Positions 1 to 9,308 of a stretch of DNA of 64,000 nucleotides are shown piece by piece. The stretch covers positions 1,736,001 through 1,800,000 of the forward strand of contig NC_009092.1 in the NCBI RefSeq assembly GCF_000016065.1, in the 5' to 3' direction. The first letter of the stretch is position 1, and each line of letters starts with the position of its first letter. A model generated the notes under the pieces. It was not told the origin of the DNA and made no database searches. It saw only the letters and a program-made list of their open reading frames with translations. Source of the stretch: Shewanella loihica PV-4. Its GTDB lineage: Bacteria > Pseudomonadota > Gammaproteobacteria > Enterobacterales > Shewanellaceae. The position numbers and the translations under genes are program-made.

Positions 1-773
1 CGTGGGATGTTTTCCCAGAAGCCACCGCCAGTGATATGCGCCATGGCATGGATGTCATGCTTCTCAAGCAGCTTAAGCAGCGGCTTAACATAAATCTTGG
101 TCGGTTCCAGCAGGTGATCGATAAGCGGCTTGCCTTCGAGGTCTTGCTGAGGATCGGCCTTGCTCACTTCCAGTACCTTGCGGATCAGCGAGTAACCGTT
201 TGAGTGTGGACCGCTTGAGCCCAGGGCGATCAGCGCGTCACCGGCAACCACTTTAGAACCGTCCAGCACATCTTCTTTCTCGACCACGCCGACGCAGAAG
301 CCAGCTAAGTCGTAGTCTTCGCCTTCGTACATGCCAGGCATTTCGGCGGTTTCACCACCGATTAGAGCGCAACCTGATTGAGCACAACCTTCGGCGATAC
401 CGTTAACCACAGAGGTCGCGGTCGCAACATCTAGCTTGCCAGTGGCGTAATAGTCGAGGAAAAACAGGGGCTCTGCACCGGCAACAATCAGATCGTTGAC
501 ACACATGGCAACCAGGTCGACGCCGACGCTGTCATGCTTCTGATAATCGATAGCCAGTCTAAGCTTGGTACCAACACCATCGGTGCCAGACACAAGAACT
601 GGATGTTTGTACTTAGTTGGCAGCTCGCAAAGTGCGCCAAAACCACCTAGGTTGCCCATAACTTCGGGGCGGTGGGTACGTTTAACGGCAGATTTAATAT
701 TGTCTACAAGGGCATTGCCTGCGTCGATATCAACACCTGCATCTTTATAGCTTAGCTGGGTAGGAGTGCTCAC
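1..773 (-). CDS. purM: Phosphoribosylformylglycinamidine cyclo-ligase, PurM (3' end cut by window)
   Basis: PurM is the cytosolic AIR synthetase. It closes the imidazole ring of FGAM with ATP, the fifth step of de novo purine synthesis. About 257 N-terminal residues of a roughly 345-residue family are present. The reading frame leaves the window after the conserved [14 protein letters not shown] region of the C-terminal domain. The start is a GTG at 773 giving [16 protein letters not shown], typical of PurM, with a purine-rich GAGAGGA Shine-Dalgarno about 8 nt upstream. It is divergent from upp, the same purM/upp arrangement as in enterobacteria. purN is expected beyond the left edge. I saw no convincing PurR box in the 211-bp divergent gap. 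Confidence 0.96.
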   Translation of the reverse strand, partial: MSTPTQLSYKDAGVDIDAGNALVDNIKSAVKRTHRPEVMGNLGGFGALCELPTKYKHPVLVSGTDGVGTKLRLAIDYQKHDSVGVDLVAMCVNDLIVAGAEPLFFLDYYATGKLDVATATSVVNGIAEGCAQSGCALIGGETAEMPGMYEGEDYDLAGFCVGVVEKEDVLDGSKVVAGDALIALGSSGPHSNGYSLIRKVLEVSKADPQQDLEGKPLIDHLLEPTKIYVKPLLKLLEKHDIHAMAHITGGGFWENIP

Positions 774-984
774 GGAGGATCCTCTCGGGTACATCGTTAT
801 TGGATTTTTATGCGGCGCTATTCTATCAGCTTGTGTAGGCACTCGAAAGGGATGATTTTGAATATTCAAACGGACTTAGGTCACGATTTACCGTGTTTGT
901 AAAACTTTATGTTTTCGATTGTGAACAAATCTACTAGAATCGGTACAATTTGCTGGAAAAACTGGAATAGATCAGGAGAAAACG

Positions 985-1611
985 ATGAAAGTGGTCGAAG
1001 TTAAGCATCCTCTGGTACGTCATAAGATTGGCTTGATGCGTGAAGGAGATATTAGTACTAAGCGTTTCCGTGAGTTAGCGGCTGAAGTGGGTAGCCTGTT
1101 GACCTATGAAGCGACCGCTGACTTTGAAACCGAGAAGGTCACTATCGAAGGATGGAACGGTCCAGTAGAAGTTGAGCAGATCAAGGGTAAGAAGGTTACC
1201 GTAGTGCCTATTCTGCGTGCCGGTCTTGGCATGATGGATGGCGTACTTGAGCACGTCCCGAGTGCACGTATCTCTGTTGTGGGTATCTATCGCGACGAAG
1301 AGACGCTGGAACCTGTGCCTTACTTTGAGAAGCTTGCCAGCAATATGCATGAACGTATCGCATTGGTGGTCGACCCTATGTTGGCAACCGGCGGCTCTAT
1401 GATCTCAACTATCGATCTGCTTAAAGAGCGTGGCTGCACCTCAATCAAGGCGTTGGTATTAGTCGCGGCGCCAGAAGGCATCGCGGCGCTTGAGAAGGCC
1501 CACCCAGATATCGAGCTTTACACCGCTTCTATCGACAAGTGCCTTAACGAGAACGGTTACATCCTGCCTGGTCTGGGTGATGCTGGCGATAAGATCTTCG
1601 GGACTAAGTAA
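985..1611 (+). CDS. upp: Uracil phosphoribosyltransferase
   Basis: Converts uracil and PRPP to UMP, a cytosolic pyrimidine salvage reaction. At 208 aa it has the standard family length. The PRPP-binding loop is visible as [11 protein letters not shown] (about residues 128-138), and the uracil-binding C-terminal region [18 protein letters not shown] is intact. The ATG follows a CAGGAGA Shine-Dalgarno at a 6-7 nt spacing. It is divergent from purM and convergent with a transporter, with a shared terminator between. No uraA permease follows, unlike the E. coli upp-uraA pair. Confidence 0.97.
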
Positions 1612-1655
1612 CGCGAGCGAAGATTGTAAGACGCCATTGAAAAATGGTGAGCAGT

Positions 1656-1685
1656 AAAAAAGGAGCCTTAAGGCTCCTTTTTTTA
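1656..1685. terminator. Bidirectional intrinsic terminator (upp / antiporter)
   Basis: A GGAGCC stem, TTAA loop and GGCTCC stem flanked by A and T runs on both sides. It serves the convergent upp and transporter genes. Confidence 0.9.
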
Positions 1686-1705
1686 TGGATCTTTATCAGT
1701 GTTGG

Positions 1706-3025
1706 CTAAAGCACCATGGCCGCTATCCAACCCGAGATCAACAAGGGGATGTTGTAGTGGATAAAGGTTGGGATCACGCTGTCACGAATGTGATCATGCT
1801 GACCGTCGGCGTTAAGACCGGCCGTTGGGCCCAGGGTCGAATCCGAAGCCGGTGAGCCCGCATCACCCAGCGCCGCAGCCGTGCCGACAAGCGCTATGGT
1901 GGCCGGTACCGAGAAGCCGAAGCTGATGGCCAGCGGCACATAGATGGTGGCAATAATCGGGATGGTGGAAAACGATGAGCCGATTCCCATGGTGATGAGC
2001 AGCCCGACCACCAACATCAAGAAGGCCGCCAAGGCGCGGTTGTCACCGATGAGATGGCTGAGGGAATCAACCAGGGTGCCCACGTCGCCTGTGGCCTTGA
2101 CCACGGCGGCGAAACCGGCGGCCGAGATCATGATGAAACCTATGTTGGCCATCATGCGTACGCCTTGGTTAAAGATATCCTGATCGGCCACATGCTTGAG
2201 GGCGCCAGAGAAGCTAAAGATGATAAAGCCGATGAGGGCGCCGAAGATCATCGAGCCGGTATAGAGCTGCACCGCTAGGGTAGAGGCAATAGCGACCAGG
2301 GCGATGATGATGTTACGGCGATTGAGGGTCTCCTCCGGCTCGGCGGCGAGGATCAACTCTTCTTTATACTCTCTTGGCTTGCGATAGCTGATGAATACGG
2401 CGATGAATAGCCCCACCACCATGCCTAGGGCCGGGATTAACATGGCCGATGGGATCTGCTCGCGCACCGCATCTAAGTTGTTGCTGGTGAGGTTAGAGAG
2501 CAAGATGTCGTTGAGGAAGATACCACCAAAACCCACGGGCAGGATCATATAGGTGGTCACTAGGCCGAAGGTGAGCACACAGGCCACCAGACGTCGGTCG
2601 AGCTTGAGCTTAGACATCACATGCAACAGCGGCGGAATTAAGATCGGAATGAAGGCAATATGAATCGGCAGAATGTTTTGTGACGATACCGCCATGGCCA
2701 GGATAGCCAGCAAGAGGAACCAGCGCACCTTGTTGACGTTGCCAGGGCTTTCTTCTTGTCCTAACTGGGCGATCACCTTGCGGGAGATAAGCGTGGTGAG
2801 TCCCGAGTGTGACAGGGCCACGGCAAAGGCGCCCAACAGGGCATAGCTCAGGGCGATCTGCGCGCCGCCGCCAAGGCCGGTATTAAAGGCGTCGACCGTC
2901 TGATCTAGGTTCATGCCGCCGACGAGTCCGGCGACCAATGCACTCACGGTGAGTGCGATAACGACGTTTACCCGGGCAAGGCTAAGGCCCAACATCAAGC
3001 AAACGGCAATAACAACTGCATTCAT
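1706..3025 (-). CDS. Na+/H+ antiporter family (NhaC/YuiF-like) inner-membrane transporter
   Basis: A 439-aa polytopic inner-membrane protein with about 11-12 hydrophobic segments. It begins [20 protein letters not shown] and carries a helical-hairpin region rich in Gly/Ser/Asp near the end ([20 protein letters not shown], about residues 385-404), typical of the ion-transporter superfamily. Sequence style fits the Na_H_antiporter family with an N-terminal antiporter_2 domain, whose characterised relatives include B. subtilis YuiF-type amino-acid carriers. The substrate cannot be read from sequence; it may be a cation or an amino acid. The start at 3025 has no strong Shine-Dalgarno. It is monocistronic, convergent with upp. 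Confidence 0.8.
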   Translation of the reverse strand: MNAVVIAVCLMLGLSLARVNVVIALTVSALVAGLVGGMNLDQTVDAFNTGLGGGAQIALSYALLGAFAVALSHSGLTTLISRKVIAQLGQEESPGNVNKVRWFLLLAILAMAVSSQNILPIHIAFIPILIPPLLHVMSKLKLDRRLVACVLTFGLVTTYMILPVGFGGIFLNDILLSNLTSNNLDAVREQIPSAMLIPALGMVVGLFIAVFISYRKPREYKEELILAAEPEETLNRRNIIIALVAIASTLAVQLYTGSMIFGALIGFIIFSFSGALKHVADQDIFNQGVRMMANIGFIMISAAGFAAVVKATGDVGTLVDSLSHLIGDNRALAAFLMLVVGLLITMGIGSSFSTIPIIATIYVPLAISFGFSVPATIALVGTAAALGDAGSPASDSTLGPTAGLNADGQHDHIRDSVIPTFIHYNIPLLISGWIAAMVL

Positions 3026-3338
3026 ATTGATTCAATCTGATTTTTTAATCTGTAATGGGAAGCTATTTTTGCCAGCAATAGCCCGTGTTGTCCAGCGCCA
3101 TGGCGTTTTATCTAAGAATTTAGCAAGAGATGTAACCGAACTGTATTCAAGTTTACTGCGTAAGTGTAAATAAGCCTAACCGGCCGGAAAGAAGACGGTG
3201 ATAACTTGGGCAACTCGATGAATATTTATTAAAAAAAGTGACAATGATCCCAAATTACTTGTGTCCCGCTGGTGACTGCCTATAATGCTTTTGAGTTCAG
3301 AATTAAAAGCTTTTTCAATCCATAGATGGAGATAAAAA
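3026..3338. other. Divergent intergenic region (transporter / peroxiredoxin)
   Basis: 313 bp without a credible gene. It carries the peroxiredoxin promoter at its right end. I saw no clear operator or structured RNA in the remainder; the short frame over 2913-3173 is an out-of-frame shadow of the transporter plus AT-rich spacer. Confidence 0.6.
3259..3286 (+). promoter_or_regulatory. Sigma70-type promoter of the peroxiredoxin gene
   Basis: A -35 TTGTGT (3259-3264), 16-bp spacer and perfect -10 TATAAT (3281-3286), 52 bp before the start codon. The leader carries a GGAGA Shine-Dalgarno. Confidence 0.75.
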
Positions 3339-3944
3339 ATGAGCGTATTAGTAGGCCGTCCGGCTCCTGATTTTACAGCTGCAGCAGTGCTAGGTAATGG
3401 CGAAATCGTTGATAGCTTTACCCTAAGCGAAGCGATTAAAGGAAAGCCAGCTGTAGTATTCTTCTACCCACTTGATTTCACATTCGTATGCCCATCTGAG
3501 TTGATTGCTTTCGACCACCGCATGGAAGAGTTCAAGAAGCGTGGCGTAGAAGTTATCGGTGTTTCTATCGATTCCCAGTTCACTCACAACGCATGGCGTA
3601 ACACCCCAGTAGACAAGGGTGGTATCGGCCAGGTGCAATACACGCTAGTGGCTGACGTGAAGCACGATATCTGTAAAGCCTACGATGTTGAGCATCCAGA
3701 AGCCGGTGTGGCTTTCCGTGGTTCTTTCCTGATCGACAAAGAAGGTCAGGTTCGTCACCAAGTTGTTAACGATCTGCCACTAGGCCGTAACGTTGACGAG
3801 ATGCTACGTATGATCGACGCGCTTCAGTTCCACGAAGAGCACGGTGACGTTTGCCCAGCTGGTTGGGAAAAAGGTGACAAGGGTATGGACGCAAGCCCAG
3901 AAGGCGTTGCTTCTTACCTGACTGACAACGCTGACTCACTATAA
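3339..3944 (+). CDS. Typical 2-Cys peroxiredoxin (AhpC/Prx1 subfamily)
   Basis: A cytosolic thiol peroxidase reducing H2O2, organic peroxides and peroxynitrite. The 201-aa protein has the peroxidatic Cys51 in FTFVCPSE and the resolving Cys172 in DVCPAGW, with a full C-terminal YF-type tail region. This marks a typical 2-Cys Prx1/AhpC enzyme. An extra Cys112 is present. No ahpF lies next to it, so the reductant is either thioredoxin or an AhpF encoded elsewhere. Translation starts at an ATG with a GGAGA Shine-Dalgarno. The gene is monocistronic, with its own promoter and a strong terminator. Codon usage looks highly biased, as expected for an abundant protein. Confidence 0.93.
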   Translation: MSVLVGRPAPDFTAAAVLGNGEIVDSFTLSEAIKGKPAVVFFYPLDFTFVCPSELIAFDHRMEEFKKRGVEVIGVSIDSQFTHNAWRNTPVDKGGIGQVQYTLVADVKHDICKAYDVEHPEAGVAFRGSFLIDKEGQVRHQVVNDLPLGRNVDEMLRMIDALQFHEEHGDVCPAGWEKGDKGMDASPEGVASYLTDNADSL

Positions 3945-3986
3945 GCGATTAATATCGTTAGTAAAAGCGTTAGTAAAAATGTTAGC

Positions 3987-4015
3987 AAAAAGCTGCCCTA
4001 GGGCAGCTTTTTTTT
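3987..4015 (+). terminator. Intrinsic terminator after peroxiredoxin
   Basis: Perfect inverted repeat AAAAGCTGCCC/GGGCAGCTTTT followed by a T run. Confidence 0.9.
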
Positions 4016-4079
4016 ATGGCTGAATTTCATGAGCCTCATGTCGTTAGGGCTCATTTACCGTCTTCCTTGCCGTCTGCCT

Positions 4080-4661
4080 CTAAGTGGGCGAGGGTACAGA
4101 TTGGCGTTTTTGCATCAGCTCGCGATAGGAGCGGGTTTCCCTGTCTTCTTGCGTAAGGCCAAGCTGCTGGGCAAGCTCGAGCAGGCCTTGTTCGTGATAT
4201 GCCAGCTGGGTCTCATCGTCTGTCATGATCGCCAACTCGGCAAAATCCCCCATGCCTTCGAGATTGTCGACCGTCACATGGTACTGGTCGATAAAATAGA
4301 TGCTGCGAGTCTTGGTAAGCTGCAGCACTACCTTATAACCTAAGGTTTGTAGCATATCGGCGGCGCTGTCGATATTGTCGATGCGAGTCGCCTGACACTG
4401 CTTGTCACCAGGGCCTTTAACTATCCACAGCTTGATGTTTGATGGGTGCATCTGCCTGATACACAAGTGCTTGCTCTGCTGAGCCAACTGCCCCGAAGGG
4501 GTGTCGTAGTAACGATCAAACTCGACATTGTCTTTTAGCATAGTCTCGTGGGGGAGACTCTCTAGCCTGCTTAAGAAGGCGTCTCTATCTTGGAGCCTGT
4601 ATTTATGCTCGACTTCATACTTGCCGTCAAAATGGGATTGGCTCATGGGGGATTCGCTCAT
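4080..4661 (-). CDS. CYTH domain protein (CyaB / class IV adenylyl cyclase-like)
   Basis: The 193-aa protein shows the CYTH signature ExExK as EVEHK near residues 16-20. Charged residues expected to line the triphosphate tunnel follow: CIRQ, KLWIVKG, QATRID, and TVDNLEGMGDFAELAI. Family members are either class IV adenylyl cyclases (CyaB of Aeromonas or Yersinia) or triphosphatases, and sequence alone does not decide which. The EGMGDFAELE-like strand and short length resemble CyaB. Two in-frame starts exist (4661 and 4646), neither with a good Shine-Dalgarno; I keep the longer one. It stands alone, convergent with the peroxiredoxin gene. Confidence 0.8.
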   Translation of the reverse strand: MSESPMSQSHFDGKYEVEHKYRLQDRDAFLSRLESLPHETMLKDNVEFDRYYDTPSGQLAQQSKHLCIRQMHPSNIKLWIVKGPGDKQCQATRIDNIDSAADMLQTLGYKVVLQLTKTRSIYFIDQYHVTVDNLEGMGDFAELAIMTDDETQLAYHEQGLLELAQQLGLTQEDRETRSYRELMQKRQSVPSPT

Positions 4662-4942
4662 GGAAATTGTTGTAACCTAGGTTAAAAAGCTGGGCCGACT
4701 ATATCATCTTTCCTTCTCATCGGGGTGAGGCGAGCGGCGGGTTTTGGCTCTTTTACTCTTGGCTATTTGATCTAGGCCATTTAATCCGGGTAGTTTCAAA
4801 GGAAAAATGTTAATGAATTGATCATTTTGTTTACCACTGATATACCTAGAGCAACTCCCTGAGCATTATCGCCCAAGTGGCTTATCCAAGGAGCAAGAAG
4901 TCAGCTACTAAACATAGGGTATTAGACGTGCGGTATAACTCG

Positions 4943-5689
4943 ATGCGAATCTCTCTAGCCTTTATCTCTTGCCTGATGTTAGCGGCGCCGCTTCGCGCCG
5001 AGACTGTGCTCTCCTATGACGTCAACGGATCTAGCAGTTGGTACCCTTACTTTATTCCCGAGACCACCAAAGACCCAGGGATCCTGGCCGAGTTGGTGCC
5101 GCAGATCTTCGCCTTAACCCCAGTGAGGTTAGATGCAAAACATTATCCGCCTAAGCGGACCAATCAAGCATTGGCAACCGGCGGACTGGATTTTGATGTG
5201 GTCAGCCCCAGCTGGTTCGAGGGAGGGGATCTTGGCGATGCCTTCGTGCAGTCTCAGCCTATTTTTGCCATAAAGGAGCATGTGGTGGTGCTGGCCGGTA
5301 ACCAGGAGCAGTGGATGGATATCAACACGATCCGCGGCCAGGAGATAGGCACGGTGCGTGGCTACCTCTACCATGATGACAGTGAATATACGCGTATCGA
5401 TTTCAAGTCTGAACGTGAGCTGATCATCGCCTTGCAGAAGGGGCGAATTCAGGCGGCCATTGCAGGCGATCTTACCGCGTTATATTGGGCCAAGGAGCTG
5501 GAGGTACCCATCGCTCTGGCGGCGGTGCATTCCGATGGCGTGTTGGTGATCCGCATGCGCAAGGAACATCAGGCCTTACTTGGACAGATTAACGATGCGA
5601 TCAGCCAGCTAAGATCCCAGGGCGTCATAGATGCGCTTCTGGCTAAATATACCTCGGGGCAGTCTGTCGCCAGCCGATTGAGTAAATAA
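4943..5689 (+). CDS. Periplasmic substrate-binding protein, SBP_bac_3-like
   Basis: A probable secreted solute-binding protein of 248 aa. The start is placed at ATG 4943 because it opens a clean signal peptide (MRISLAFISCLMLAAPLRA, cleavage before ETVLS). The longer frame from GTG 4877 would put a charged, non-signal stretch in front. The mature part has the two-lobe type 2 periplasmic-binding fold style of family 3 proteins, including LATGGLDFDVVSPSWF and IRGQEIGTVRGYLYHDD. No permease or ATPase is adjacent, so it is an orphan. Shewanella encodes many such orphans, some acting as sensor partners. The ligand is unknown. Confidence 0.72.
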   Translation: MRISLAFISCLMLAAPLRAETVLSYDVNGSSSWYPYFIPETTKDPGILAELVPQIFALTPVRLDAKHYPPKRTNQALATGGLDFDVVSPSWFEGGDLGDAFVQSQPIFAIKEHVVVLAGNQEQWMDINTIRGQEIGTVRGYLYHDDSEYTRIDFKSERELIIALQKGRIQAAIAGDLTALYWAKELEVPIALAAVHSDGVLVIRMRKEHQALLGQINDAISQLRSQGVIDALLAKYTSGQSVASRLSK

Positions 5690-5840
5690 TCTTTCGCCGA
5701 GATCAAGATTTTCTATCTCGATGCAAATCAAACCGAGTAAGCTAAACGATTGTTTTTCAATCGATCGAATCATCATCTCTTGACGTGCGCCGCAAGATAT
5801 CCGCTAATTGTCGCTCAAGGACATTAGCAAGGATAGATGT

Positions 5841-6857
5841 ATGAATCCAATGGAGTTTGCGATTCCGGCCGAGGACAAGCAGGCCTTTAGTCAATATTAC
5901 GCGAAACAGATAGCCCCTAGGTGTCGGCGTTATGAGTCGGCTCGTCAGGCGGCGGCCGCTAAGTATCTGGCCCGCAGAAAAATAAGCGCTCCCGTCACCC
6001 TGATAGGATTACCTGTCTTTTTGGCATTTTTTGCCCTGAGTTTTTATGGCGCAATAGTGCTCGATTTTGAAGATGGCGTATTTTATATCGGCTTTGCCGG
6101 CGCCTTTTTATCTATCGTCGCGGTGGCAAGCGTTATCATCTGGGCGAGTAGCGAGATAAATCAATTGCGCACTAAGATAGTCGATGAGATCTATCCACTG
6201 CTGCTCGGCTATTTTGGCAAGAGCTTTGAGTTGAATCCGTCGAACTTACCCGAACTGGATGCTTATAAGGACTATGGTCTCTTTCCAAAATATGACAAGG
6301 GCTACTTTGACGATTCGGTTAAGGGAAAATACCACAATGTGCCTTTCCTGATGAGAGAGCTGACGCTACTCGAGTATAAAGGGACTAAAGACAATAAACC
6401 CCAATACAAGACCTTGTTCGAAGGGGTTTTGATTGAGTTTACGCTATTAAAGAAATTCTCTGGTAATACCCTGGTGCGTCAGGATAAAGGGGTTATTGGC
6501 AACAGCTTAGTGCAGTTTAAACAGAAGCTGACACGGGTAAAGCTGGAAGACCCAACCTTTGAGCGAGAGTTTCAGGTGTATAGCGACGATCAAGTCGAGG
6601 CGAGATATTTGCTAAATACGGCGACCATGGAGCGTTTGCTCTCACTGTCTCGTTTTTACCGTGGCGAACTAGAGGCGAGTTTTAAAGATGGACGACTGCT
6701 GATTAAGATCGCTTGCAAGCATAACTATTTTGAACCTAAACTGGATCTGTTAAAGCCACTGGATTTTGTCGAAGACATAGAGCAGGTGTTTAAGGAGATC
6801 TATGAGGTGTTTGATTTAATTAAAGCCCTGAATCTGGACAGTCGTACAGGGCTGTAA
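5841..6857 (+). CDS. DUF3137 domain membrane protein
   Basis: A 338-aa protein of unknown function resembling DUF3137. ATG 5841 is chosen over the TTG at 5808 because an AAGGA Shine-Dalgarno sits 7 nt before it. There is a short cytoplasmic N-terminus rich in Arg/Ala, then two adjacent membrane segments (PVTLIGLPVFLAFFALSFYG and a second after the acidic LDFEDGVFY). A soluble domain of about 230 residues follows, with alternating charged strands. Family members are often next to LemA-like genes; here no such neighbour is present. It is transcribed alone between the binding protein and the convergent rnt. Confidence 0.72.
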   Translation: MNPMEFAIPAEDKQAFSQYYAKQIAPRCRRYESARQAAAAKYLARRKISAPVTLIGLPVFLAFFALSFYGAIVLDFEDGVFYIGFAGAFLSIVAVASVIIWASSEINQLRTKIVDEIYPLLLGYFGKSFELNPSNLPELDAYKDYGLFPKYDKGYFDDSVKGKYHNVPFLMRELTLLEYKGTKDNKPQYKTLFEGVLIEFTLLKKFSGNTLVRQDKGVIGNSLVQFKQKLTRVKLEDPTFEREFQVYSDDQVEARYLLNTATMERLLSLSRFYRGELEASFKDGRLLIKIACKHNYFEPKLDLLKPLDFVEDIEQVFKEIYEVFDLIKALNLDSRTGL

Positions 6858-6956
6858 ATATCGGTTTAATTATTGATAGCTCGCCGCATCCGCTACGAGC
6901 TATCAAGCTCTTACTATTAAGCTCTCATAAGAGTTACGATTGATACTCGCTATTTG

Positions 6957-7670
6957 TTAGCAGTTAGCACTCGTATCTGTGTCTTGCCCGCTAGCCGGCT
7001 CGCTGGCGGCTTCATCGCTACCTGTTTCTTCGCTAGGCGTGGCCACCGGCCAGCCGCCTAAGGCCTTCCACTTGTTGACGATATGACAAAACAGCTCGGC
7101 GGTGCGCTCGGTATCATACAGGGCGGAGTGAGCCTCTTTGTTGTCGAAGGGGATACCGGCAATCTCACAGGCCTTGGCCAAAACGGTATGACCCAGCGCC
7201 AGCCCCGAAAGGGCGGCGGTGTCGAAGGTAGCAAAGGGGTGAAATGGTGTGCGCTTGAGGGCGTTGCGCTCAATCGCCTGGGTGACGAAGCCGTGGTCGA
7301 AAGCGGCGTTGTGGGCCACTATGATGCTGCGGTGACAATTTGATGCCTTCTGGTGCTTCTTGACCTCTTTAAAGATCTCTAAGAAGGCTTCCTTCTCGCT
7401 GACGGCGCCGCGCAGTGGATTGCTTGGGTCTATGCCATTGAAGGCCAGGGCTTCTGGCTCTAGGTTGGCGCCTTCGAAGGGTTCGATATGATAATGCAGC
7501 GTCTTATCCAGCACCAAGTCGCCATTATCATCCATCTTCAGCAGGGTGACGGCGATCTCCAGCAACGCATCGGTTTGAGCATTAAAACCCGCGGTTTCAA
7601 CATCTATGACGACGGGAAAGTAGCCACGAAATCTATGCTTAAGTTTGTGTGCGTCGCAAATATCGCTCAT
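6957..7670 (-). CDS. rnt: Ribonuclease T
   Basis: A cytosolic DEDDh 3'-5' exoribonuclease that trims tRNA 3' ends and the 3' ends of 5S and 23S rRNA. The start is set at ATG 7670 ([19 protein letters not shown]), giving 237 aa, because the upstream 20 codons have no counterpart in the family. ExoI is DVETAGF, Exo[11 protein letters not shown], and Exo[16 protein letters not shown] with the catalytic His. A Ser/Glu-rich C-terminal tail of about 20 residues extends beyond the E. coli length of 215. It is divergent from motY, the same pairing as in Vibrio. Confidence 0.95.
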   Translation of the reverse strand: MSDICDAHKLKHRFRGYFPVVIDVETAGFNAQTDALLEIAVTLLKMDDNGDLVLDKTLHYHIEPFEGANLEPEALAFNGIDPSNPLRGAVSEKEAFLEIFKEVKKHQKASNCHRSIIVAHNAAFDHGFVTQAIERNALKRTPFHPFATFDTAALSGLALGHTVLAKACEIAGIPFDNKEAHSALYDTERTAELFCHIVNKWKALGGWPVATPSEETGSDEAASEPASGQDTDTSANC

Positions 7671-7814
7671 TAAAATATCCAAAGTGAAGAGTGGGGGGCT
7701 ATTATGAAGTATCCGATGGGAGCTTGTCATGTTTGATTGGTCAATATATGGGCTAAAGGAATGCTAAATTAGGCCGATAGGGATAAGTAACGTAATTAAC
7801 AAGAGTGACTGTCT

Positions 7815-8699
7815 ATGTGGGTTAGGGTGCTATGTGCGATGACATTCGGGATTGGCTTGAGTCTGGCGACGACGGCGCAGGCCGAGTTGCGTCACTATGT
7901 GGCATCCCTGGAACAGTCTTCCTGGCGCCTGAGCGGCAATACCCCCATTATCTGTCGCCTGGAACATGAGATCCCATCCTATGGCAAGGCGGTGTTTACC
8001 AGCCGCGCCGGTAAAGATCATGATTTAAACTTTAGCCTGGATATGTGGGTCAAGCCTGACGAGGTGACCAGCGCCAAGTTGATGAGCATGGCGCCCGCCT
8101 GGCGCCCTGGTGTGGTATCCCGTCCCATAACCGATCTCACCTATCAGAAATATTTCAGTGGCGAGGTGCCTAAGAAGGCGGCCTGGTCCATGCTCAATGA
8201 GCTAGAACGCGGCATGCAGCCGACCTTCTATTATGCCGACTGGTACAACCGCTCCAGCAAGGTAGCCGTGGGACTGTCGGCCGCCAATTTTGGTCGTCGT
8301 TACGCCGAGTTTAAATCCTGTCTGGCCAATCTCTTGCCCTATAGTTTCGATGATATCGCCTTTACCGTGCTGACCTACGAGTTTGGCGGCTCTGAGCTGA
8401 CCCGTTACTCCAAGGCGCAGATCGCCAAGGTGCAGGAGTATCTCTCTTATGATCCTGAGGTCGAGCTGGTGTTGATCGATGCCTATACCGACAGCTTCGG
8501 TGGCCGATCGGTGAACAAGAAGGTATCGGAGAAGCGCGCCAATTCGGTCAAACAGCTCTTCCTGTCGGCGGGTATCCCCAATGAGCGTATCCATACCTAT
8601 GGTCACGGCGAGCGTCGCCACGTAGCATCTAACGACACCATAGATGAGCGGGCGCGTAACAGACGCGTGGTGATCCGCCTCAGCAAGCCGCTGGATTAG
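7815..8699 (+). CDS. motY: Sodium-type flagellar motor protein MotY
   Basis: A periplasmic T-ring component that anchors the PomAB stator of the sodium-driven polar flagellum to peptidoglycan. The 294-aa protein has a signal peptide (ending ATTAQA before ELRHYV) and an N-terminal MotY-specific domain (about residues 25-150). A C-terminal OmpA-like peptidoglycan-binding domain (about 175-290) follows, with LVLIDAYTDSFGG, NKKVSEKRANSVKQLF and the terminal RARNRRVVIRL signature. The rnt-motY divergence and the missing lipobox separate it from Pal. Confidence 0.92.
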   Translation: MWVRVLCAMTFGIGLSLATTAQAELRHYVASLEQSSWRLSGNTPIICRLEHEIPSYGKAVFTSRAGKDHDLNFSLDMWVKPDEVTSAKLMSMAPAWRPGVVSRPITDLTYQKYFSGEVPKKAAWSMLNELERGMQPTFYYADWYNRSSKVAVGLSAANFGRRYAEFKSCLANLLPYSFDDIAFTVLTYEFGGSELTRYSKAQIAKVQEYLSYDPEVELVLIDAYTDSFGGRSVNKKVSEKRANSVKQLFLSAGIPNERIHTYGHGERRHVASNDTIDERARNRRVVIRLSKPLD

Positions 8700-8730
8700 A
8701 GTAGCTTTATTGAGTTAATAATATTTATGG

Positions 8731-8757
8731 AAACCGGCCAACAAGGCCGGTTTTTTG
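8731..8757 (+). terminator. Intrinsic terminator after motY
   Basis: AACCGGCC / GGCCGGTT stem around an AACA loop, then a six-T run. Confidence 0.88.
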
Positions 8758-8811
8758 TTATCGGCCCGGGATAGAAAGCGAGCGGTGGCAAAAGCCTGGT
8801 AAAGAACAGGC

Positions 8812-8979
8812 AAAAAAAAGCCCACTTAATCTTAAGTGGGCCGCAAATAAATCATTGCAATCAACAAATTGAAGGAAGGAAGTCAAGCATAAGAACCAGG
8901 GATGAATTCACGTGACTGGCACGGGAACTCGGAGTTCTTGTTTCCCATCTACCAGCGGGGTAGACACTTCCGGAAAACG
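8812..8979 (-). ncRNA. Putative trans-acting small RNA (about 167 nt)
   Basis: No protein explains this stretch, yet it has all parts of a small RNA gene on the minus strand. There is a perfect TATAAT just upstream, two internal hairpins (CTACC..GGTAG at 8949-8963 and GGGAA..TTCCC at 8923-8946), and a single-stranded C/U-rich patch ACTTCCTTCCTTC (8883-8871). A strong Rho-independent terminator closes it (GCCCACTTAA stem at 8820-8841, then eight T). The C/U patch is complementary to Shine-Dalgarno sequences, as in seed regions of Hfq-dependent RNAs. It lacks the RyhB core and any Fur-box-like promoter, and does not resemble Spot 42, 6S, 4.5S or tmRNA. Function is inferred only. Confidence 0.6.
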
Positions 8980-8985
8980 AGGTGA

Positions 8986-9014
8986 ATTATAGGGTCAGAC
9001 CATTTGTCCTACAA
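8986..9014 (-). promoter_or_regulatory. Promoter of the putative small RNA
   Basis: On the minus strand: -10 TATAAT (8991-8986), 17-bp spacer, and a weak -35 TTGTAG (9014-9009). Predicted transcription start is near 8979. The weak -35 suggests an activator. Confidence 0.55.
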
Positions 9015-9308
9015 ACTAGAAAAATTCCCACCTTAGATTAGTATTTCTAATGTATAAAGAGGGTGTTTAAAGGGCCGAATTCACACATTTGGGGTATTTG
9101 CGCTTGATTACGCAAAATTGCTGCATAATTTCACGATTTATATAATTCATCCATGTTGTTTTTTTATTAACAAGTCAATTTCGCAAATGCCGGATTCGTT
9201 TATTTGTAGCCATTGCACGGTTTTTTTTTACTTGTATAGTACGAGGTTATTGGGCACTAGCTCACAGGTTTACCATTAATAATAACGAGATATCCAGGAC
9301 GGCTACAG

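Noticed and set aside
781..984. PurR operator between purM and upp
   Set aside because: The best candidate around 908-923 matches only one half of the consensus.
8901..8984. Plus-strand 27-codon leader peptide (MNSRDWHGNS..) after GAAGGAAGGAAG
   Set aside because: The purine-rich element is about 18 nt from the ATG, and the terminator and TATAAT in this gap point to the minus strand. A frame this short is expected by chance, though it cannot be excluded.
8812..9014. RyhB as identity of the small RNA
   Set aside because: No RyhB core sequence and no Fur box around the promoter.
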